A DNA stretch of 5,849 nt. It comes from Pseudomonadota bacterium (GTDB lineage Bacteria > Desulfobacterota > Desulfovibrionia > Desulfovibrionales > Desulfovibrionaceae). The stretch is taken from NCBI GenBank assembly GCA_023453335.1, contig JAEXTU010000353.1, forward strand, positions 1 through 5,849, given 5' to 3'. The notes under the pieces are model-generated. The model ran no database searches. It saw nothing but the letters and a program-made list of their open reading frames with translations, and was not told the DNA's origin. Positions within the stretch are counted from its first letter, which is position 1, and each line of letters starts with the position of its first letter. Below, piece by piece: positions 1-5,706 of this stretch. A program made the translations under genes and the position numbers.

Positions 1-3
1 GCG

Positions 4-40
4 GGGCGGGCCCCCCCGCCCGGCCCGCGCTCCTATACAT
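4..40 (+). promoter_or_regulatory. GC-rich hairpin followed by a -10-like element upstream of the small zinc-ribbon gene
   Basis: GGGCGGG at 4-10 pairs perfectly with CCCGCCC at 15-21 around a CCCC loop. This may be the end of an upstream transcript, but no T-tract follows. After it comes TATACA at 34-39, close to a sigma70 -10 box. No recognisable -35 lies 16-18 bases upstream. If used, transcription would begin near 46 and leave a leader of about 37 nt before the ATG at 83. This is weak evidence and the window edge cuts off the context. Confidence 0.22.
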
Positions 41-82
41 TGGACTCCAGCCCCCGCCCCCGTCAAGCATCCGGAGGACCCC

Positions 83-277
83 ATGCCCGACTTCACCAGC
101 ACCGTGACCATCCGCGGCGAGATCTGCGACTTCGACCCCGTGGCCAAGGTCGTGCGCATCTACTGCGAGAATTGCAGCCACCCCAACGAGATCGAAATCG
201 AGCTGGACGCGGACGGCAAGCCCGTGTTCCAGGGTTTCGCCTGCGAGAATTGCGGGCACTGGAACGGGCCGGAGTAG
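83..277 (+). CDS. Small zinc-ribbon protein, function unknown (64 aa)
   Basis: I do not recognise a named family. The 64-residue protein has two CxxC knuckles, Cys28/Cys31 and Cys54/Cys57, separated by 22 residues. This is the classic arrangement of a zinc ribbon or rubredoxin-like knuckle pair. Both knuckles carry the same motif, CENCxHxN (residues 28-35 and 54-61). A fifth cysteine (Cys15) stands alone. Between the knuckles lies an acidic stretch that probably forms beta strands. There is no signal peptide or membrane segment, so it is probably cytoplasmic. The start is supported by GGAGGA at 73-78, four bases before the ATG. An overlapping longer frame beginning at 40 is low-complexity Arg/Gly and is rejected. 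The gene stands alone, convergent with the cysteine/Fe-S operon. A nucleic-acid-binding, metal-chaperone or protein-interaction role is possible but not shown. Confidence 0.82.
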   Translation: MPDFTSTVTIRGEICDFDPVAKVVRIYCENCSHPNEIEIELDADGKPVFQGFACENCGHWNGPE

Positions 278-314
278 GCGGGAAGGGTCTCTAGGCCCTG
301 CCAGGCGCACCAAC

Positions 315-344
315 GCAGAATCCCCGGCGGGCCGGGGATTCTGC
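315..344. terminator. Perfect 13-bp hairpin, probable shared terminator
   Basis: Positions 315-327 are exactly complementary to 332-344, giving an uninterrupted 13-bp stem with a 4-nt loop at 328-331. It lies 37 nt past the stop of the small rightward gene and is the second hairpin past the stop of the leftward operon. It could act on transcripts from either side. Neither strand has the usual run of T after the stem, so it may be a U-poor terminator, a Rho-assisted site or an RNA 3' end stabiliser. Confidence 0.6.
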
Positions 345-347
345 ATA

Positions 348-383
348 AGCGCCTCTATGCGCCCGAAGGACGCGAGAGGCGCT
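348..383 (-). terminator. Hairpin with UUCG tetraloop at the end of the cysE operon
   Basis: The outer stem pairs 348-356 with 375-383 (9 bp, perfect). An inner stem pairs 359-363 with 368-373, with one bulged base at 370. Read on the minus strand the loop is C(UUCG)G, the unusually stable tetraloop; on the plus strand it is CGAA. This orientation suggests it serves the leftward operon. It starts inside the last bases of the cysE stop codon (382-384). No T-tract follows. Confidence 0.58.
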
Positions 384-1305
384 AAATCCCTCCCCCGTCG
401 AAGAACTTCCCGTCTTCCCCCCTGCTCTGCACCACCTTGGAGCCCGGGGGCACGTCCTCGGTGACCCAGACGTTGCCGCCGATGACCGAGCCCCGGCCGA
501 TGGTCACCCGGCCCAGGATCGTGGCCCCGGAGTAGATGATCACGTCGTCCTCCACCAGGGGGTGGCGGGGGATGCCCTTGATGGGGTTGCCCTTCTCGTC
601 CTTGGGAAAGCTCTTGGCCCCCAGGGTCACGCCCTGGTAGAGCCGCACGTTGTTGCCGATCTGGGCGGTCTCGCCGATGACCACCCCGGTGCCGTGGTCG
701 ATGAAGAACCGCCGGCCGATGGTGGCCCCGGGATGGATGTCGATGCCGGTGCGGGAATGGGCCAGCTCGGTGATGATGCGGGGGATGATGGCCACCCCCA
801 GCGCGTGCAGCTCGTGGGCGATGCGCTGGTTGGTCACCGCCCAGATGCTGGGGTAGCAGTAGATGGTCTCCCCCGGGCTCTTGGCCGCGGGGTCGCCCTC
901 GTAGGCGGCCTGCACGTCCTCGGCCAGCATCTCCCGGATGTGGGGCAGCCGGGCCAGGAAGCGCAGGGCCAGGTCCCGGGCCTTGGCCTCGCAGTCCGCG
1001 CAGCCGCCGCCCAGCTCCTCCCGGGTGCACACGAAGCAGGTGCCCCGCTTGATCTGCTCCGCCAGGATGCGGAACACCGCGTCCAGGTGCGAGCCCACGT
1101 GCCAGCCCATGGACTCGGGCGTGACCTCGGAATCGCCGTAGTAGCCCGGGAACAGCACCGCGCGCAGCCGCTCCACCATCTCCGCCAGCACCGTGCCCGA
1201 GGGCATGGGCACCTCCTGCCAGTGGCGGTGGTACACCGCCTCGTAGGAGGCCGGCCGGCACAACTCCTTGATCACCGCCTTGAGGGACGGGGTCTCCTTT
1301 TTCAT
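382..1305 (-). CDS. cysE: Serine O-acetyltransferase (CysE/EpsC-type, 307 aa)
   Basis: The enzyme transfers acetyl from acetyl-CoA to L-serine, making the O-acetylserine used by CysK. The N-terminal half (about 1-170) is the helical SAT domain. From about 183 to 290 hexapeptide repeats form the left-handed beta helix. By comparison with E. coli CysE, the catalytic dyad is Asp189 (in DIHPGA) and His204 (in DHGTG), with His248 (in PRHP) in the serine site. The insert before PRHP (about 231-245) is longer than in E. coli CysE and fits the EpsC-like branch. The protein ends in GGGI; in this family the C-terminal Ile docks into the CysK active site. An unusual cluster, Cys90, Cys93, Cys102 and Cys105, lies in the N-terminal domain. 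The start at 1305 (ATG AAA AAG) lies 13 nt after the cysK stop with only a weak Shine-Dalgarno; the longer open frame to 1515 overlaps cysK and is low complexity. It is the last gene of the operon. Confidence 0.95.
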   Translation of the reverse strand: MKKETPSLKAVIKELCRPASYEAVYHRHWQEVPMPSGTVLAEMVERLRAVLFPGYYGDSEVTPESMGWHVGSHLDAVFRILAEQIKRGTCFVCTREELGGGCADCEAKARDLALRFLARLPHIREMLAEDVQAAYEGDPAAKSPGETIYCYPSIWAVTNQRIAHELHALGVAIIPRIITELAHSRTGIDIHPGATIGRRFFIDHGTGVVIGETAQIGNNVRLYQGVTLGAKSFPKDEKGNPIKGIPRHPLVEDDVIIYSGATILGRVTIGRGSVIGGNVWVTEDVPPGSKVVQSRGEDGKFFDGGGI

Positions 1306-1318
1306 CTCATCGGGCTTG

Positions 1319-2248
<930 letters not shown>

Positions 2249-2256
2249 GGCGGGCC

Positions 2257-3441
2257 TCAGCTGGCGCAGGCCGGGGCCTCGCCGGCCCCGGGCTTGTAGG
2301 GCGAGATATCCCGCAGCCGGGCGATGATCCCGGGCAGTTCCTTGAGCACCAGGTCCACCTCCGCGTCCGTGCTGTAGCGGGACAGGGAGAAGCGCACCGA
2401 GCCGTGCGCAAAGGTGAAGGGCACGCCCATGGCCCGCAGCACGTGGGACGGCTCCAGGCTGCCCGAGGTGCAGGCCGAGCCCGAGCTGGCGCAGATGCCG
2501 AAACGGTCCAACAGGAGCAGGATGGCCTCGCCCTCCACATACTTGAAGGCGATGGACAGGGTGTTGGGAAGCCGCGGGGATGCCCCCCCGTTGACCAGAC
2601 TGTCCGGGATGGCGGCCAGGAGCCCGGCCTGCAGCCGGTCGCGCAGGGCGGCCACCCGGCTGGACTCCTCGGCCAGGTTGGCCGCGGCCAGCTCGCAGGC
2701 CTTGCCCAGGCCCACCAGCCCGGCGGTGTTCTCGGTGCCCGCCCGGCGGCCGCGCTCCTGGTGGCCGCCCAGCAGGAACGGCCGGTAGGGCGTGCCCTTG
2801 CGCACGAAGAGCGCGCCCACGCCCTTGGGCCCGTGCAGCTTGTGCGCGGACAGGGTGAGCATGTCCACCGGCAGGGTCTTCATATCCATGGGCAGCTTGC
2901 CCACGGCCTGCACCGCGTCGGTGTGGAAAAGCACCCCGCGCTCCTTGCAGAGGGCCGCGATCTCGGGAATCGGGAAGATCACCCCGGTCTCGTTGTTGGC
3001 GTACATGATGGAGACCAGGGCGGTGTCCTTGCGGATGGAGGCCGCAAGCTCCTCCAGGTCCAGGCGGCCCTCGGCGTCCACCCCCAGCAGGGTCACGTCG
3101 TGGCCGGTCTCGGCCAGGTGGTGGGCCACGCCCAGCACCGCCGGGTGCTCCACCCGGGTGGTGACGAGGTGCCGCTTGCCGGGCTGGGCTTCAAAAGCGG
3201 AATGGATGGCCGCGTTGTCGCCCTCGCTGCCGCAGGAGGTGAACACCACCTCGCGCGGGGTGCAGCCGAGAAGCTGGGCCACCGACTCCCGGGCCTGGTT
3301 CACCTCCCGGCCCACGCCGCCGCCGAAGCTGTGCATGGACGAGGGGTTGCCGTACCGCTCGCTGAAGAACGGGAGCATGGCCGAAAGCACCGCCGGGTCC
3401 ACCTTGGTGGTGGCGTTGTTGTCCAGGTAGACCTCGCTCAT
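2257..3441 (-). CDS. nifS: Cysteine desulfurase, NifS/IscS type (394 aa)
   Basis: This PLP-dependent enzyme converts cysteine to alanine and holds the sulfur as a persulfide for transfer to the NifU scaffold. It is a fold-type I aminotransferase-like protein of normal length. It begins with the typical YLDNNATTK (5-13). SCGSEGDN (69-76) and the VEHPAV region (97-102) shape the PLP site. HTDAVQ (173-178) holds the PLP-contacting Asp175, and Lys201 in SAHKLHGPKG forms the Schiff base. RRAGTENT (232-239) follows. The catalytic cysteine is Cys324 in SSGSACTSG, in the position known for Azotobacter NifS. The start at 3441 overlaps the nifU stop in ATGA, with GGAGG at 3449-3453 seven bases upstream, indicating translational coupling. 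The frame stays open to 3882, but that part is a shadow of nifU. NifS rather than IscS is chosen because the partner scaffold is a full three-domain NifU. It does not imply nitrogen fixation. Confidence 0.95.
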   Translation of the reverse strand: MSEVYLDNNATTKVDPAVLSAMLPFFSERYGNPSSMHSFGGGVGREVNQARESVAQLLGCTPREVVFTSCGSEGDNAAIHSAFEAQPGKRHLVTTRVEHPAVLGVAHHLAETGHDVTLLGVDAEGRLDLEELAASIRKDTALVSIMYANNETGVIFPIPEIAALCKERGVLFHTDAVQAVGKLPMDMKTLPVDMLTLSAHKLHGPKGVGALFVRKGTPYRPFLLGGHQERGRRAGTENTAGLVGLGKACELAAANLAEESSRVAALRDRLQAGLLAAIPDSLVNGGASPRLPNTLSIAFKYVEGEAILLLLDRFGICASSGSACTSGSLEPSHVLRAMGVPFTFAHGSVRFSLSRYSTDAEVDLVLKELPGIIARLRDISPYKPGAGEAPACAS

Positions 3442-4286
3442 GAGCGCACCTCCCGCACCGTGATGTCCGGCTCCACCAGCTCCTTGAGCTTCTTCTCCAC
3501 GAAATCGGTCAGGGTGAGCGCGCTTGCGGGGCAGCCGGCGCAGGCCCGGCGCAGGGCCACCAGCACGGTCTTGCCCTCCACGTCCATGAGCTCGATGTCC
3601 CCGCCGTCCTTCCGAAGGCTGGGCCGGATCTCCTCGTCCAGCACCGACATGACCCGCTGCATGCGCTGCAGGTTGGTCAGGGGCCGGGCGGCCTCGGGCG
3701 CGGGCGCGGCGGCCGGGGCGGCCTCCCCGCGCACCTCGGCGATGAGCTCGGCGATGCGGTCGTGGCACTCCTCGCACCCGCCGCCGGCCTTGGTGTAGTC
3801 GGTGACCTCGGCCACGGTGGAGAGGTTGTTCTCGCGCACCGCGCGGCGGATCTGCTCGTCGGTGACCCCGAAGCAGTGGCACACGATCTCGCCCTCGGGA
3901 TGGGCCTGGGGCGGGGCTTCGCCGCGCAGGTTCTTGACCGCGGCCTCCAGGGCCTCGCGGCCCATGACCGAGCAGTGCATCTTCTCCCGGGGCAGGCCGC
4001 CCAGGGCCGCGGCGATGTCCTTGTTGGAAATCTTGAGGGCCTCATCCACGGTCTTGCCCTTGACCAGCTCGGTGAGCACCGAGGACGAGGCGATGGCCGA
4101 GGCGCAGCCGAAGGTCTGGAAGCTGGCGTCCTCGATGATCCCCGCGTCGTTGACCTTGAGGAACAGCTTGAGCGCATCGCCGCAGGCCAGGCTGCCCACC
4201 TCGCCCACCGCGTTGGCGTCCGCCAGTTCGCCCACGTTGCGCGGGTTCAGGAAGTGCTCGCGCACCTTGTCGGTATATTCCCACAT
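3438..4286 (-). CDS. nifU: Fe-S cluster scaffold NifU, three-domain form (282 aa)
   Basis: NifU assembles Fe-S clusters from iron and NifS-derived sulfur and passes them to apoproteins. All three classical domains are present. The N-terminal IscU-like domain (about 1-125) has Cys35, Cys61 and Cys105 plus Asp37 (ACGD). The central BFD-like [2Fe-2S] ferredoxin domain (about 130-185) has Cys136, Cys138, Cys171 and Cys174. A flexible Ala/Pro-rich linker spans about 186-201. The C-terminal Nfu domain has Cys249 and Cys252 in CAGCPAS. The cysteine positions of the first two domains match Azotobacter NifU within one residue as I recall it, so all nine expected cysteines are kept. The start is placed at ATG 4286 rather than GTG 4289, because AAGGAGG (4292-4298) sits five bases before the ATG but only two before the GTG, and Azotobacter NifU also begins with a single Met-Trp. 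It is the first gene of the operon. Confidence 0.95.
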   Translation of the reverse strand: MWEYTDKVREHFLNPRNVGELADANAVGEVGSLACGDALKLFLKVNDAGIIEDASFQTFGCASAIASSSVLTELVKGKTVDEALKISNKDIAAALGGLPREKMHCSVMGREALEAAVKNLRGEAPPQAHPEGEIVCHCFGVTDEQIRRAVRENNLSTVAEVTDYTKAGGGCEECHDRIAELIAEVRGEAAPAAAPAPEAARPLTNLQRMQRVMSVLDEEIRPSLRKDGGDIELMDVEGKTVLVALRRACAGCPASALTLTDFVEKKLKELVEPDITVREVRS

Positions 4287-4291
4287 CACGG

Positions 4292-4298
4292 CCTCCTT
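4292..4298 (-). promoter_or_regulatory. Strong Shine-Dalgarno of nifU (decides the start)
   Basis: The minus strand reads AAGGAGG here, a near-complete anti-16S match. Five bases separate it from ATG 4286 and two from GTG 4289, which favours the ATG. The site also lies inside a possible 11-codon leader frame (4286-4321). Confidence 0.75.
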
Positions 4299-4332
4299 GA
4301 AGCCGACCCCCTGGCCGGCATGGCTGTATCCT

Positions 4333-4375
4333 CTTACATGGGCACTCGCCGGAAATTGGCAATCCCTGGTTTTTT
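4333..4375 (-). promoter_or_regulatory. Probable sigma70-type promoter of the nifU-nifS-cysK-cysE operon
   Basis: On the minus strand TTGCCA (4357-4362, five of six to the -35 consensus) is followed after 18 bases by TGTAAG (4333-4338, four of six to the -10). Just upstream an A6 tract (4370-4375) sits where an UP element would be, notable in GC-rich surroundings. Predicted transcription start is near 4326, giving a leader of about 40 nt. The -10 is imperfect. I could not match the region to an IscR/Rrf2-type operator. Confidence 0.42.
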
Positions 4376-4401
4376 CCTAGGACACCAACTCGGCGCAATC
4401 T

Positions 4402-4415
4402 TTGACGTGTATCAA
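4402..4415. promoter_or_regulatory. Candidate CRP/FNR-family operator (TTGAC-N4-ATCAA)
   Basis: The plus strand reads TTGAC GTGT ATCAA, a TTGA-N6-TCAA inverted repeat. It matches the FNR consensus TTGAT-N4-ATCAA at nine of ten positions. It also resembles the HcpR-type box (TTGAC-N4-GTCAA, as I recall) of sulfate reducers, again at nine of ten. It overlaps the hemerythrin stop codon and is centred about 82 bases upstream of the predicted nifU transcription start. It may be chance; one such site is the only evidence. Confidence 0.3.
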
Positions 4416-4819
4416 GATTGGGGCAACTTGGCCAGGAACTGGGCCAGACTGCGGTCGGCCCCGGCCAGGTGGGCGGCCCAGCGCTCGGCCAGGTCGTCCA
4501 GCAGGGCGCAGGTCAGATCCCCCTCGCCGTCCGCGAAGTCCAGGAGCGGGGCGGCGCACTCGCGCAGCATGGCCGCGTGCTCGGCCCGGTGCGCCGCGGC
4601 GTCGGGAAAGCCGGCCTCGGCCATGCGGTCCTCCTCCACCCCGAACACATGCCGGGCCAGGTCGGAGAACTCCTCGGCCATGTCCTGGAGCAGTTCCGGG
4701 TCGGCCTCGCGCAAATGGGCATCGCCCAGATCGGCCAGGACCGCGGTGAGGTCCTGGTGCAGTTCGTCCAGTTCGGCCACTCCCGAACGCATGGAGTCGT
4801 CCCATCGGATGCGAGCCAT
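4412..4819 (-). CDS. Single-domain bacteriohemerythrin (135 aa)
   Basis: This is a four-helix-bundle non-heme diiron protein that in this family reversibly binds O2 and is thought to serve oxygen sensing, storage or protection, or iron handling. The N-terminal Trp6 region leads to VAELDELH, with ligand His21. VFGVEEDRM gives the bridging carboxylate Glu62. PDAAAHRAEH provides His77 and His81, 15 and 19 residues after Glu62 as usual. WAAHLAGAD gives His117 and bridging Asp122. The remaining ligand is odd: the family has HFxxEE, but here it is HVFGVEE, which puts His57 five rather than four residues before Glu62. Length is normal for stand-alone bacteriohemerythrins and there is no signal peptide, so it is cytoplasmic. 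GGAGG (4825-4829) lies five bases before the ATG. The gene lies upstream of nifU in the same direction with a 125-nt gap, so co-transcription is possible but not needed. Confidence 0.88.
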   Translation of the reverse strand: MARIRWDDSMRSGVAELDELHQDLTAVLADLGDAHLREADPELLQDMAEEFSDLARHVFGVEEDRMAEAGFPDAAAHRAEHAAMLRECAAPLLDFADGEGDLTCALLDDLAERWAAHLAGADRSLAQFLAKLPQS

Positions 4820-4849
4820 GGCTGCCTCCGGTCTGGTTGGTTTCGCCGC

Positions 4850-4878
4850 GCCCGCCGGGGCTGGCGGGACTGGCGGGC
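4850..4878 (-). repeat. Tandem 9-bp repeat with competing inverted repeats in the hemerythrin leader
   Basis: CTGGCGGGA (4861-4869) is followed directly by CTGGCGGGC (4870-4878). GCCCGCC at 4850-4856 can pair with GGCGGGC at 4872-4878, or its last six bases with GGCGGG at 4863-4868, so two hairpins exclude each other. It lies within the predicted 5' leader of the hemerythrin mRNA. In DNA this GC-rich, short repeats are common and function is uncertain. Confidence 0.35.
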
Positions 4879-4886
4879 TTATCCGG

Positions 4887-4916
4887 AATGTACGCCCGCG
4901 GCGCGGGAGGGGTCAA
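4887..4916 (-). promoter_or_regulatory. Probable sigma70-type promoter of the hemerythrin gene
   Basis: On the minus strand TTGACC (4911-4916, five of six) and TACATT (4887-4892, four of six) are separated by 18 bases. This starts four bases after the stop codon of the response regulator and predicts transcription from about 4880, a leader of roughly 60 nt. It suggests the hemerythrin is expressed independently of the regulator gene. Confidence 0.48.
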
Positions 4917-4920
4917 GGGC

Positions 4921-5670
4921 TCAGGCCCGGCAGAGCATGAGCACCGAGTCCGGAGGGATGCAGGTGAGGGTGGCCGCCAGACGCACCGGGCTGCCCTCCG
5001 GGTCCATGAGGTCGAGGTCCACGCTGCCGTCCCTGCCGGTCTGCAGGCAGGCGGCCAGATGCTTTTCCAGGTCCGGCGGCGCGGGGCGGCCCTCCTCGGG
5101 CCGGCCCACCGGGCACCCGGTCAGCATGGAGCAGAGCCGGGCCGCGGCCAGGTTGTGCTCCTCCAGGCGGAAGCGGCCCCCGCGCAGCCGCCATACCGAG
5201 GCCGGCTGGGGGATGTGCTGGAACAGGGCGCGGTAGCGGGCCTCGTTCTCGGCCAGCCGGTCCCGGCTGCGCTTGAGCTCGATCTGGGTGCGCACCCGGG
5301 CCAGCAGCACCCGGGCCGGGCAGGGCTTGGTGATGTAGTCCACCCCGCCGGCCTCCAGGCCCTGCACCTCGTCCACCTCCGTATCCCGCGAGGTGAGGAA
5401 GACCACCGGGATGCTCCGGGTGCGCTCCGCGGATTGCAGGGCGCGGAACACCGCGAACCCGTCCATGCCCGGGAGCTGGATGTCCAGGAGGATGAGGTCC
5501 GGCAGCTGCGAGCGGGCGATGGCCAGGGCCTCCTCGCCGCTGCCGGTGGTGATGACCCGGTAGTGCCTGCTCAGCACCTGCTCCAGCAGGCGGACCTGGA
5601 TGGGCGCGTCGTCCACCACCAGGATGCTGGCGTTGCCGGGCGCGGGCAGGGTGTCGGCCAGGGTGTCCAT
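4921..5670 (-). CDS. Receiver-PAS response regulator without output domain (249 aa)
   Basis: This is a two-component signalling protein. The receiver domain (about 14-130) starts with ILVVDD, whose acidic pair is Asp20/Asp21. The phosphate acceptor is Asp63 (LLDIQLPGMDG). Thr93 (FLTSRD) and Lys115 (DYITKP) complete the phosphorylation site. A short helical, probably coiled-coil linker (about 128-145) leads to a PAS-like domain (about 142-249) beginning EARYRALFQHIPQPA. The protein ends at LMLCRA, with no DNA-binding, GGDEF, HD-GYP or kinase domain. The partner kinase is not in the window. Start choice is uncertain: ATG 5670 is the first ATG and fits the usual distance to ILVVDD, but lacks a clear Shine-Dalgarno. 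A TTG at 5706, with AAGGA upstream, would add 12 residues; the open frame extends to a TTG at 5781. The gene is separated from hemerythrin by 101 nt. Confidence 0.88.
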   Translation of the reverse strand: MDTLADTLPAPGNASILVVDDAPIQVRLLEQVLSRHYRVITTGSGEEALAIARSQLPDLILLDIQLPGMDGFAVFRALQSAERTRSIPVVFLTSRDTEVDEVQGLEAGGVDYITKPCPARVLLARVRTQIELKRSRDRLAENEARYRALFQHIPQPASVWRLRGGRFRLEEHNLAAARLCSMLTGCPVGRPEEGRPAPPDLEKHLAACLQTGRDGSVDLDLMDPEGSPVRLAATLTCIPPDSVLMLCRA

Positions 5671-5676
5671 GCTGCG

Positions 5677-5706
5677 GTTATAGCCGAATGCCCATACAAT
5701 CCACAA
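5677..5706 (-). promoter_or_regulatory. Weak promoter candidate close to the response regulator start
   Basis: TATAAC on the minus strand (5677-5682, five of six to the -10) lies six bases before ATG 5670, so transcription from it would begin at about the A of the start codon. A poor -35, TTGTGG (5701-5706), is 18 bases upstream. If real, the mRNA would be leaderless, which would fit the missing Shine-Dalgarno. Chance is a serious alternative. Confidence 0.25.

Noticed and set aside
2404..3798. Plus-strand open frame of 464 codons opposite nifS and nifU
   Set aside because: Long only because GC-rich codons suppress stops on the opposite strand. The minus strand shows full NifS and NifU with all active-site residues.
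3442..3882. N-terminal extension of the nifS frame into nifU
   Set aside because: It is out-of-frame nifU. NifS proteins begin with YLDNNATT close to the start, as at 3441.
3438..4286. Nitrogen fixation locus
   Set aside because: nifU/nifS-type genes serve general Fe-S assembly in many anaerobes. No nifHDK or other nitrogenase gene is present; the neighbours are cysteine biosynthesis genes.
4370..4375. T6 run as a terminator for the hemerythrin transcript
   Set aside because: It is a T-run on the plus strand and an A-run on the minus strand, so it cannot be the U-tract of a leftward transcript. It fits better as an A-tract upstream of the nifU promoter.
3762..4940. Plus-strand open frame of 392 codons spanning nifU, the gap and the hemerythrin
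   Set aside because: Crosses two well-supported minus-strand genes and a promoter region; no recognisable domain.
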